Both the position numbers and the translations under genes were made by a program. From Paenibacillus lactis (lineage in GTDB: Bacteria > Bacillota > Bacilli > Paenibacillales > Paenibacillaceae), in NCBI RefSeq assembly GCF_017873605.1, contig NZ_JAGGKI010000010.1:1-64000 (forward strand): 64,000 nucleotides of DNA, read 5' to 3'. This document shows, in pieces, positions 55,361-62,686 of this stretch; positions within the stretch are counted from its first letter, which is position 1; the number at the start of each line of letters is the position of its first letter. The notes under the pieces were generated by a model. It worked only from the letters and a program-made list of their open reading frames with translations, did no database searches and was not told where the DNA came from.

Positions 55361-56290
55361 CTATTCCTCCGCCCCGGCAGCTACGAATTGCTTTAACGAA
55401 CGGTATGCTCCCTCATAGCGAAAACGCATGGTGTCCGTAATTCCGTACAACGGCCGGATTTCGTCCTCATTCCGGAACCCTTTTAAACTCTCCGACACGA
55501 TGTCGTGCAATGCTGCCGCCCAAATATCGAGCGTAGACTCATCCTCGTCGAGCATGGACTCGTAATCCAAGGTTCCGTAAATGGCCATAATGAACTGCGA
55601 CCATAATTCCTGGGCGAAATAAAACAGCGTCGGCTCGTGAACCTCTGTCTGATCGGCAACGCGTTCCAATATTCTCGTTATTGCAGGCGGGAATTCCGAT
55701 GGATCGAGCGGTACCGAGTCAATCTCGATTTCGACGGCCTCCTGTCCTCTCTTAAGCGTTACGCTCCCTTCCATGCCACGTCTGCGCAACGTCTGCAGCA
55801 CGCGGAATTGGAGCAGAGGATGAAGCGGGGTCTCGCTAAGCCAATCCGCTAGAGCCGCATCGATTTCCGGACGGTCCAGATAGGCCAGCTGTTCAAGCGC
55901 AAGGATCGTCTGCTCGGTCAAAGGTCCGTTCATGACCGAAGCAAGAAGTTTATCCGCATATCCTGCATCCTGGGCTACCTTATCGTTAACCATCTGGCGG
56001 GTCATTTCCGCTTCGTCCGGATCGTCGATCTCCTCGGTATCGGCATCATTCTCACGGGGCACGGCTGCTTCGGGGAAGGCTGCCTCCAGCCATTCCAGAA
56101 GGGCACGCCATTCCTCATAGTTCCGCTCATTCTGTCCGCTGCATTGCAGCAGAAACCGCAGCACCTCCATCGCTTCGCCGTACCGTTCATTCTCGAGCAT
56201 AACCGTTAGCTGAATCTGATAATAATCCAGCGTCTTCGGAAACAGGATGATGTTCTTATCCTCTTGTTCGGGGGAGTAAGAGTCCTTGAT
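55361..56290 (-). CDS. TPR-like helical protein of unknown function; apparent ATC start
   Basis: The product is acidic and mostly helical, without signal peptide or membrane segment. The first 60 residues (LFPKTLDYYQIQLTVMLENERY then GEAMEVLRFLLQ) look like a TPR-type hairpin. The gene lies upstream of tig, where B. subtilis has the TPR gene ysoA, but similarity to YsoA is only suspected. The first ATG in frame (56200) has no ribosome binding site and would cut this hairpin. A perfect AAAGGAGGTG lies seven bases before an in-frame ATC at 56290, and no ATG, GTG or TTG lies between. I therefore extend the gene to ATC (309 residues), as either a rare non-standard start or a base-call error. Confidence 0.6.
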   Translation of the reverse strand: MKDSYSPEQEDKNIILFPKTLDYYQIQLTVMLENERYGEAMEVLRFLLQCSGQNERNYEEWRALLEWLEAAFPEAAVPRENDADTEEIDDPDEAEMTRQMVNDKVAQDAGYADKLLASVMNGPLTEQTILALEQLAYLDRPEIDAALADWLSETPLHPLLQFRVLQTLRRRGMEGSVTLKRGQEAVEIEIDSVPLDPSEFPPAITRILERVADQTEVHEPTLFYFAQELWSQFIMAIYGTLDYESMLDEDESTLDIWAAALHDIVSESLKGFRNEDEIRPLYGITDTMRFRYEGAYRSLKQFVAAGAEE

Positions 56291-56560
56291 AAGGACACCT
56301 CCTTTCTAGTCCTGTTTTTAATATTCGTTGATTATAGCATATGTACCGCCAAGATTAAAAAAGCGCGGGTTCCATGGGTTCCTTCTCTTACTTAGAGGGA
56401 TTGGGATCACCGATCAAGTAAAGAGCAACCGTATTTTATCAATATAACCCCGGATTGCCTAGTCATAATCTAATCGCATCAAAAATCTTCTATTTTCAAA
56501 AATATATAGTTGAAATATTCCAGAGCATATGATAATATATTTTTTGCTTGAAAAAAATGT

Positions 56561-56617
<57 letters not shown>

Positions 56618-56634
<17 letters not shown>

Positions 56635-56960
56635 TAAAGATTACACCGCCTTAGGGCGGTGTTTTTGCGTTCCTTGAGGATGAGAACCCCCATTAGGGGG
56701 GCGTCGGAGCATCCGCTTCGAAAGGGTTACTTCGCAATCGGCCTGAAGGGCCGAATCCCTTCTGGGACGTAAAAATAACACCGCCTTTAAGGGCGGTGTT
56801 ATTGCGTTCCTTGAGGATGAGAACCCCCATTAGGGGGGCGTCGAAGCATCCGCTTCGGTAGGATTACTTCGCAGTCGCCTGAAGGGCCGCATCCCTTCTG
56901 GGACGTAAAGATAACACCGCCTTAAGGGCGGTGTTTTTGCGTTCCTTGGGATCCTTTTTG
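56618..56960 (+). repeat. Tandem ~135-bp tRNA-tail/terminator units (left array)
   Basis: The last bases of the tRNA (TCCCTTCTGGGACG) occur at 56621, 56756 and 56892, a spacing of 135 and 136. Each copy is followed by TAAA(G/A)AT(A/T)ACACCGCC, a terminator hairpin (ACACCGCC/GGCGGTGT plus T-run) and GCGTTCC. The first two continue into a shared body with GAGGATGAGAACCCCCATTA, GGGGGGCGTCG, AGCATCCGCTTCG and CCTGAAGGGCC. The third ends in a shortened GCGTTCC duplication. A matching array lies at 61675-62079 on the other strand. This explains most of the 450 bases between the tRNA and the next gene. Confidence 0.93.
56642..56667 (+). terminator. Terminator of tRNA-Arg, left copy
   Basis: The stem ACACCGCC/GGCGGTGT with loop TTAG is followed by TTTTT. 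Two further copies of the same hairpin lie at 56777-56800 and 56913-56938 within the tandem units. Confidence 0.9.
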
Positions 56961-57084
56961 CGTTCCATGGGATACCCAAATTAAAAAATAATGGCCTTTT
57001 TCCGATTACCCTATACTATAAAAAAGAATCCCTGTCGGATTCGAAAGTGATGCCAAGCTACATACATAAAAGAGGAGGATGCGT

Positions 57085-57513
57085 ATGCCTTTGTGGCTTA
57101 TATACGCGCTGCTGTCTGCCGTAGCCGCTGCGCTCGTGGCCATCTTCGGCAAGATCGGCCTGCAGAACATCGACGCGAATTCCGCAACCGCTATACGATC
57201 AGTCATCATGGCTTTGTTCTTGCTCGGGGTCATAGCGGTTCAGGGGAAATTCTCGCAGCTCGGCGACATTCTAACGCAGAAAAAAGCGCTCAGCTTCATC
57301 GTGCTCAGCGGGATTGCCGGCGCCTTATCCTGGCTGTTCTACTTCCTGGCACTGAAGTACGGCAAAGTATCGCAGGTAGGGCCGATCGATAAATTGAGCG
57401 TCGTGATGGCGGTCATTCTTGCTTTTGTTTTTCTGGGTGAGAAAATCTCCTGGATCAACGCAGCCGGCGTTGCTCTGATTGCTGTCGGCGCGCTGCTGGT
57501 TGCGGTGAAATAA
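57085..57513 (+). CDS. Small EamA-family membrane transporter
   Basis: The 142-residue protein has about five hydrophobic segments and one EamA repeat (LIYALLSAVAAALVAIFGKIGL at the start, FVFLGEKISWINAAGVALIAVGALLV at the end). It is half the size of classical drug/metabolite transporters, so it probably works as a dimer. The start is the second ATG (57085), because AGGAGG ends directly before the first ATG at 57079 and leaves the proper six-base gap only to the second. It is the first gene inside the tRNA-flanked segment. The substrate is unknown. Confidence 0.8.
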   Translation: MPLWLIYALLSAVAAALVAIFGKIGLQNIDANSATAIRSVIMALFLLGVIAVQGKFSQLGDILTQKKALSFIVLSGIAGALSWLFYFLALKYGKVSQVGPIDKLSVVMAVILAFVFLGEKISWINAAGVALIAVGALLVAVK

Positions 57514-57521
57514 AAATCGTA

Positions 57522-57549
57522 TTGCTTTTCGAAGCAGATTGGTTATAAT
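57522..57549 (+). promoter_or_regulatory. Promoter of argS T-box leader
   Basis: TTGCTT, 16 bases, TATAAT, starting just after the transporter stop codon, about 30 bases ahead of stem I. Confidence 0.7.
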
Positions 57550-57555
57550 ATGGAA

Positions 57556-57822
57556 AACTCGATCATTTTGAAGTTCTGTGATTGGGAGAGTAGCTGCACG
57601 CGCTTCAGTCCAAGCGAGCCGGGACAGGTGGGAACCGGTACGAAGCCGCCAGTGAAACGGGCCCAGGAGACGGTTATCCGAAACTTTCAGTAGGGTGACC
57701 CGGCTTACACCGTTATCGTAGCAAAGGGGTCAGCCTTCCAATTTCGGGGGTTGACAACAAGAGTGGTACCGCGAGCATAAGTCCTCGTCTCTTAGGAGAC
57801 GCGGACTTTTTTTATTTTTTCA
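57556..57822 (+). ncRNA. T-box riboswitch leader of argS
   Basis: The leader has a stem I base TTGGG/CCCAG enclosing a specifier loop, with AGAGTAG on the 5' side and GTGAAACGGGCCC on the 3' side. The apical part has AAGCGAGCCGGGACAGGTGG. The T-box AAGAGTGGTACCGCG is at 57759-57773, and a terminator stem (AGTCCTCGTCTC/GAGACGCGGACT) with seven T follows. In the specifier loop CGG (Arg) fits the downstream gene, but the usual GAA-NNN register would give ACG. UGGU in the T-box predicts a tRNA with discriminator A, not the G of the flanking tRNA-Arg(UCU). It fills the 347-base gap before argS. Confidence 0.9.
57779..57818 (+). terminator. Conditional terminator of the argS T-box
   Basis: AGTCCTCGTCTC and GAGACGCGGACT pair around TTAG and are followed by TTTTTTTATTTTTT. 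The hairpin competes with the antiterminator formed by the T-box. Confidence 0.9.
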
Positions 57823-57860
57823 GACATGGTTGTCACTGTTAAAAGGGGGATTTCACCATT

Positions 57861-59726
57861 ATGTTAAGTCACGTTATCATTGAAAGCCTGGAACAAGCCG
57901 TAAACAAGGTGTGCCAAAGCTTCGGCACGAAGCTGCCGGATTCAGTACAGGTCCGTATCGAGCAGCCTGCGAGCATGGAGCATGGAGATTATGCGACCAA
58001 CATCGCCATGCAGCTTGCCAAAGTTTTGCGCAAGGCACCCATTGAAATCGCCGGGCTGATTCAGCAGGAGCTTCATCAGCATGAGCCATTCCTCGAGCTT
58101 ATAGCTTCCGTAGAAGTCGCGGCACCGGGCTTTCTGAATCTCCGCATCCGCTGGGAGGCGTGGGCGGGACAGCGTTTCGAGCTGCCTGCTGCCCCGGATG
58201 AAAAAATCGTCATTGAACACACATCCATCAACCCGAATAAATCGGCACACATCGGCCATCTGCGAAATTCTTGTATCGGCGACACGCTGGTCAGATTGAT
58301 GAGAAGGCTCGGTTATGAAGTCGAGGTCCATAACTATATCGACGATCTGGGGAATCAGCTGGCAGATACGGTCGTCGGTCTTCTTCATACTCCGCTCACA
58401 CAAGAGCATGCCCGGTTCGGGGATTATTGCTGGGATGTATACTCTGCCACCAATCGGGCTTATACGCAGGATCCTTCGCTCGTGCAGCATCGAACCGAAG
58501 TGCTTCACGCTCTGGAGGAAGGACACCAGAACTTGGCGTGGATCGGACTCCTCGTGGCGGAGCGGATCGTTAAAGAGCATTTGGAGGAGATGAAGCAGTT
58601 CGGCATCGAGTATGATCTGTTGGTGTGGGAGAGCAGCATCGTAAGAGAGGGCTTCTGGGATTATGCATTCGAGCTGCTGAAGAATACGCCGCTGTTCCAG
58701 CAGGAAACCGAGGGCAGGCTGGCTGGATGCTGGGTGCTGAAGCAATCCGGCGGCGAAGACGCTGCGGGAAATCCGGAGGCCGAGCACAGCATGGATAAGG
58801 TGCTTGTCCGCTCCAACGGCATTTTGACCTACACGGCCAAGGACATCGCGTACCACTTGTGGAAATACGGGGTTTTGGCCAAGGATTTTGCCTACAAAAA
58901 ATTTACGGAGCATGTGTGGACAACAAGCGCTGACGGCGAGCAGCAGCCGTTCGGCAAAGCCTCTATGGTAATCAATGTTATTGATTACAGGCAGCAATAT
59001 CCGCAGGCGATGGTCAAGCAGGCGCTCGAAAGCCTGGGGTTCGTCAAGGAAGCGGAGAAGCTCCGTCATGTGAGTTACGGGGTCGTTTCCCTCAGTCCGT
59101 CGGCTGCTGCTGACCTAGGGATTGATACGAGTGACGGCAAGGCCTCCTACGCGATGTCCGGGCGTCAAGGGATCGGTATTAAAATTACGGAGCTTATCGA
59201 TCAGGTGGAGAAGGTCATTGAGGAGACCCGCTCGGATAAAAACGGACTGTCCAGCCGCGAAATCGCGATCGCCTCCATCCGTTACTACCTGCTTCGCTTT
59301 GCACTACAGACCGAGGTCGTATTTGATCTCAAGCAGGCTACCGAAATATCCGGCAATACGGGAGTATACCTGCTCTATTCTTATGCACGAGCGCTGAGTG
59401 TACTGAATAAAGCGAAGGCATCCGGTGTGGAGCCAGTAAGACCTGTACATTTTCCTGCCATGGAAAAAGCCGAGCACGCCTTGCTGAGACATATCAGCAC
59501 TTGGCAGGACACCCTCGTCACGGCCGGACGCGAGCTGTCTCCAAGCGCCATTTGCAACTTCACTTACGAGCTGTGCTCATGGTTTAACAATTTTTATTCG
59601 GCATGCCCGATCCTGAAGGCGGAGGAGGAGGTCCTCCAATTCCGTGTATGGCTGACCTCGGTGTTTAAAGAGACGCTGGGCGATGCGCTGGACGTCCTCG
59701 GGCTGCCTACGCCAAGCCGGATGTAA
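57861..59726 (+). CDS. argS: Arginyl-tRNA synthetase, divergent type
   Basis: The 621-residue class I synthetase charges tRNA-Arg. It has the N-terminal Arg-tRNA-synthetase domain (about 8-95), the HIGH motif at 130-133 in NPNKSAHIGHLRN, NYIDDLGNQLAD, a KMSKS-equivalent AMSGRQGIGIK (about 431-441) and a C-terminal DALR anticodon-binding domain (about 490-621). Its active-site wording (NPNK...HIGHLRN, MSGRQG) differs from the NPTG...HLGHARG type of B. subtilis ArgS, and it is about 60 residues longer. It is probably a second or alternative ArgS, though the rest of the genome is not visible. Control is by the T-box upstream, and tRNA-Arg genes lie on both sides. Confidence 0.93.
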   Translation: MLSHVIIESLEQAVNKVCQSFGTKLPDSVQVRIEQPASMEHGDYATNIAMQLAKVLRKAPIEIAGLIQQELHQHEPFLELIASVEVAAPGFLNLRIRWEAWAGQRFELPAAPDEKIVIEHTSINPNKSAHIGHLRNSCIGDTLVRLMRRLGYEVEVHNYIDDLGNQLADTVVGLLHTPLTQEHARFGDYCWDVYSATNRAYTQDPSLVQHRTEVLHALEEGHQNLAWIGLLVAERIVKEHLEEMKQFGIEYDLLVWESSIVREGFWDYAFELLKNTPLFQQETEGRLAGCWVLKQSGGEDAAGNPEAEHSMDKVLVRSNGILTYTAKDIAYHLWKYGVLAKDFAYKKFTEHVWTTSADGEQQPFGKASMVINVIDYRQQYPQAMVKQALESLGFVKEAEKLRHVSYGVVSLSPSAAADLGIDTSDGKASYAMSGRQGIGIKITELIDQVEKVIEETRSDKNGLSSREIAIASIRYYLLRFALQTEVVFDLKQATEISGNTGVYLLYSYARALSVLNKAKASGVEPVRPVHFPAMEKAEHALLRHISTWQDTLVTAGRELSPSAICNFTYELCSWFNNFYSACPILKAEEEVLQFRVWLTSVFKETLGDALDVLGLPTPSRM

Positions 59727-59824
59727 AATCGCATGCAGAGCATCCGCCCGCTCTCCTTCTTCCTAGAAACTTGCCTGGTAAACGCTTAGGCTTTTAGGTT
59801 CTAAAGGACCATGAATCAGTCCTC

Positions 59825-59861
59825 AAAAAATAGCCGCCATCCCGATGGATGACGGCTATTT
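59825..59861. terminator. Shared terminator between argS and the 59.9-kb gene
   Basis: AATAGCCGCCATCC and GGATGACGGCTATT form a strong stem. On the minus strand it is followed by six T, on the plus strand by a shorter T-run, so it can serve both convergent genes. Confidence 0.85.
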
Positions 59862-59867
59862 CCCCTT

Positions 59868-60311
59868 CTATTGCAGCCCTCTAACCGTAAGCTTAACCTG
59901 AATCTTCCCGCCTGTCAGAGGTTCTTCTTGAATGGTCCAATTAACAGCGAGCGTATCCTTCAAACGGCCCAGCTGATCCTCCGTCAGCTGCAGCTGATCT
60001 ATGATCCCTTCGCCTACGCGAAAGTCGGATTCGGAGCTGATGCCAAACGCTTCCTCCAGCCATATTTTCAAGCCGTTCCGCGTATTAAATGTAATTCTGT
60101 AGCCTTCCTGTACAGCCTTCTCCAGATTCTCCCCATGCTCCTCGGCGTAGGAGAACAATTCATCGTAATGGAAATGGCCGGTTTGGGCCGTCCCGAACCG
60201 TTCAACCTCCCGTGAACGAACGGCATCCAAGAGATCGGCGGATGACATTCCTGAATTTTTGGCATGCTCCAATAGAATGGCGGTGTTTTGCGATATTTTC
60301 GTAAGCTGCAT
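59868..60311 (-). CDS. Conserved small protein of unknown function
   Basis: The 147-residue soluble protein has a helical first part (SQNTAILLEHAKNSGMSSADLL), a central acidic-aromatic stretch (HFHYDELFSYAEEHGENLEKA) and a beta-type C-terminus. No signal peptide, membrane segment, zinc motif or catalytic signature is seen, and I do not recognise the family. It is convergent with argS. The start has GAGGAGG about 12 bases upstream, a wide spacing. Confidence 0.65.
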   Translation of the reverse strand: MQLTKISQNTAILLEHAKNSGMSSADLLDAVRSREVERFGTAQTGHFHYDELFSYAEEHGENLEKAVQEGYRITFNTRNGLKIWLEEAFGISSESDFRVGEGIIDQLQLTEDQLGRLKDTLAVNWTIQEEPLTGGKIQVKLTVRGLQ

Positions 60312-60563
60312 AGTAAATTAAGGCCTCCTCAAGGATGAAAAAAAATCATTTTCTACTATTATAAGACTCGCAATGATGTGAGACGGGGAAGCTTCGCAAG
60401 ATATAAACTAAACGTTCCATCGCTTATGTACTTGCTAAAGGACTTAATCTCATAATACCCCAGCTTTCTGCAAAAATGAACTGATACCTACCGCGAAAAG
60501 GTTAAGCCATTTCCCCGATCCCCCAGTACCGTCTAAACAAAGCGGTTATGATCGTCTGCATCC

Positions 60564-61577
60564 TCATCGAAACGTCTGCACGACCATCCCTTTGCCGTCC
60601 TTTACATCCACCTCGGCATATGCCCCATTGATCAATGTCATCTGCGGCGGAACATGTCCGCAGTCCATATCATAAACGATGGGAACGCCAAGCTCCCGGG
60701 TAAGGTCTTGGTATACGTCCTCCGCCTCGTAATTCTCGATGGCATGATTGGCAGCGCTTCTGCCGAACAGAATGCCGGAACAGTTCGCGAACCAGCCGGC
60801 AAGCTTCATCTGAACAAGCGATCTGCGTAAATCGGTCGTGGATAGCTCGCAGTTCTCGAAGTACCAGAGGATGGGTTCATTTCCGATGTACTGCTGCTGG
60901 AAGCTCGTCACGTCGCCGTAGGGAGTGCCGATCAGATGGCGGATCACATCGATGCAGCCCCCAAGCAGTCGTCCCTTCATTTGGGCAGGAGCGCCTGTGA
61001 CGGATTTCCACTCCGTCGGCTCCGTTAAATGGTAGATCCATGGAGTCGGGTTGTCATGCTGCCATTCCTTCTGATAGCTTTCGGAAGATTGCTGGGCGAC
61101 GGATCCGCCCCTGGACGTTGACAGCACGGTTTGCCATCGTGAAGTCGTCGGGTCGGTTTGCTCCCCGCGCAGGTCAATGAGATTCGTGCCATGCGCAGTG
61201 GCGATGCCTCTTACCAACGTGAGTGCCAATAGGAGCACACTCGTGTCCGAGTAGCCAAGAATCCACTTGGGGCTCACTTGATCAAATTCGATATGCTCCA
61301 GGATTTCGATCAATAGCTCCCCGCCCCATGGAGGAACGATGAGATCGATCGCTTCATTCTGAAGCATCGCATTCAGCTCTTGGGCCCGAATACGCGCAGG
61401 AGCCGACTTAGCCTTTTCCTGTGTCCAGACAGTATCTCCGACGATCGTACGGAATCCCCTCGACTCCATCCGGTTGATCGCTTGCCTCAATAAACCATGC
61501 AATTCGGCCTCTACGCCAGATGACGGAGCGGGTATGCCGATGGTCGCCCCTTCCTGCAAAAACGGATAATGGATCAT
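60564..61577 (-). CDS. S66 family peptidase, MccF/LD-carboxypeptidase-like
   Basis: The 337-residue serine peptidase belongs to family S66. The nucleophile is Ser110 in ILGYSDTSVLL. The other triad members fit Glu in WYFENCE (about 235) and His308 in DCGHVPPQ. Its length and spacing match MccF, which inactivates microcin C by cleaving its toxic aminoacyl-nucleotide product, better than the shorter murein LD-carboxypeptidases. A murein-recycling role remains possible. It lies inside the tRNA-Arg-flanked segment with the extra argS, and this context makes a detoxification role attractive, as inference. Confidence 0.8.
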   Translation of the reverse strand: MIHYPFLQEGATIGIPAPSSGVEAELHGLLRQAINRMESRGFRTIVGDTVWTQEKAKSAPARIRAQELNAMLQNEAIDLIVPPWGGELLIEILEHIEFDQVSPKWILGYSDTSVLLLALTLVRGIATAHGTNLIDLRGEQTDPTTSRWQTVLSTSRGGSVAQQSSESYQKEWQHDNPTPWIYHLTEPTEWKSVTGAPAQMKGRLLGGCIDVIRHLIGTPYGDVTSFQQQYIGNEPILWYFENCELSTTDLRRSLVQMKLAGWFANCSGILFGRSAANHAIENYEAEDVYQDLTRELGVPIVYDMDCGHVPPQMTLINGAYAEVDVKDGKGMVVQTFR

Positions 61578-61674
61578 TGGTTATCTTCCCCTCTCATACG
61601 TATCGCTTCATGCCTGCAAGCCTTCACGGTTGTTCAGACTTCAGATGCCTATACTAATCTTAACATCTAGAGCG

Positions 61675-62079
61675 TCCCAGAAGGGATGCGGCCTTTCAGG
61701 CCGACTGCGAAGTCAACCTCCCGAAGCGGATGCTCCGACGCCCCCCTAACTGGGGTTCTCATCCTCATGGAACGCAAAAACACCGCCATTAAGGCGGTGT
61801 TATCTTTACGTCCCAGAAGGGATGCGGCCTTTCAGGCCGACTGCGAAGTCAGCCTCCCGAAGCGGATGCTCCGACGCCCCCCTAACTGGGGTTCTCACCT
61901 TCTGGAATACGCAAAAAATCGCCGTTTGGCGATTTCTTAGAAAGCGTCCCAGAAGGGATGCGGCCTTTCAGGCCGACTGCGAAGTCATCCTCCCGAAGCG
62001 GATGCTCCGACGCCCCCCTAACTGGGGTTCTCATCCTCATGGAACGCAAAAACACCGCCATTAAGGAGGTGTTTTTTTA
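61675..62079 (-). repeat. Tandem ~135-bp tRNA-tail/terminator units (right array)
   Basis: The tRNA tail (minus-strand TCCCTTCTGGGACG) occurs at 61675-61688, 61809-61822, 61945-61958 and as the true tRNA end at 62080, spaced 134, 136 and 135. The bodies match the left array at roughly nine bases in ten (GAGGATGAGAACCCCAGTTA, GGGGGGCGTCGGAGCATCCG, CTTCGGGAGG). Two copies keep the ACACCGCC hairpin, while the copy ending at 61945 has a different hairpin (AAATCGCC/GGCGATTT). This explains the 500-base stretch between the S66 gene and the tRNA. Confidence 0.93.
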
Positions 62080-62153
<74 letters not shown>

Positions 62154-62307
62154 ATATGTATACATCTTTTTGAAACAGTAACGAAATATATTATATCGCA
62201 ACTTCGTCATTTTTCAAAGAATTTTTTTGTAAAGGAATCATTCGGGGAATCAGCCGTTCGCTCGCAGGGTATTGTAATATCAAACAACCTTTCAGGAGGT
62301 GGTACCC

Positions 62308-62604
62308 GTGAGACAGCTGCTATCCTCATTATCGTACTTCAGCATTTTCTTTGCGCCCTTTATTCTCCCAATCCTGGTGTGGATTCTATCCCAAGATGCT
62401 TATGTAGCGAAGCATGCGCGCCGCGCCCTTTTCTCTCATCTCTTCCCGCTTCTTGCAGCCATCCCGCTCATCTATATGGCGGTAACCTCAGGCTCCTTCG
62501 GTTCCGTGATCGGGTACCTGATTCTGTTCGGCATCATTTATTTCGGCAGCTTCGTGTATAATATCGTCCTGGGCATTCAGGTTCTCCGCGAACCGAGCTA
62601 CTGA
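62308..62604 (+). CDS. Small membrane protein, DUF4870-like
   Basis: The 98-residue protein has three hydrophobic segments (SYFSIFFAPFILPILVWIL, LFPLLAAIPLIYMAV and LILFGIIYFGSFVYNIVLGI). The motif ILPILVWILSQDAYVAKHARRAL resembles the DUF4870/Tic20-like family. The start is GTG at 62308, with AGGAGG eight bases upstream. An earlier GTG overlaps that site and is rejected. The function is unknown. Confidence 0.75.
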   Translation: MRQLLSSLSYFSIFFAPFILPILVWILSQDAYVAKHARRALFSHLFPLLAAIPLIYMAVTSGSFGSVIGYLILFGIIYFGSFVYNIVLGIQVLREPSY

Positions 62605-62640
62605 TGCTTTTATCTGGGGATTTCGCAAAATCCTGACCTA

Positions 62641-62686
62641 AAAGAAGAACCATGCCGCAATCGTCCGGCATGGTTCATTTTATTTA
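62641..62686. terminator. Shared terminator between convergent genes
   Basis: GAACCATGCCG and CGGCATGGTTC form a perfect 11-bp stem at 62648-62677, with T-rich flanks on both strands. It serves the small membrane gene and the stalk-domain gene. Confidence 0.9.
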
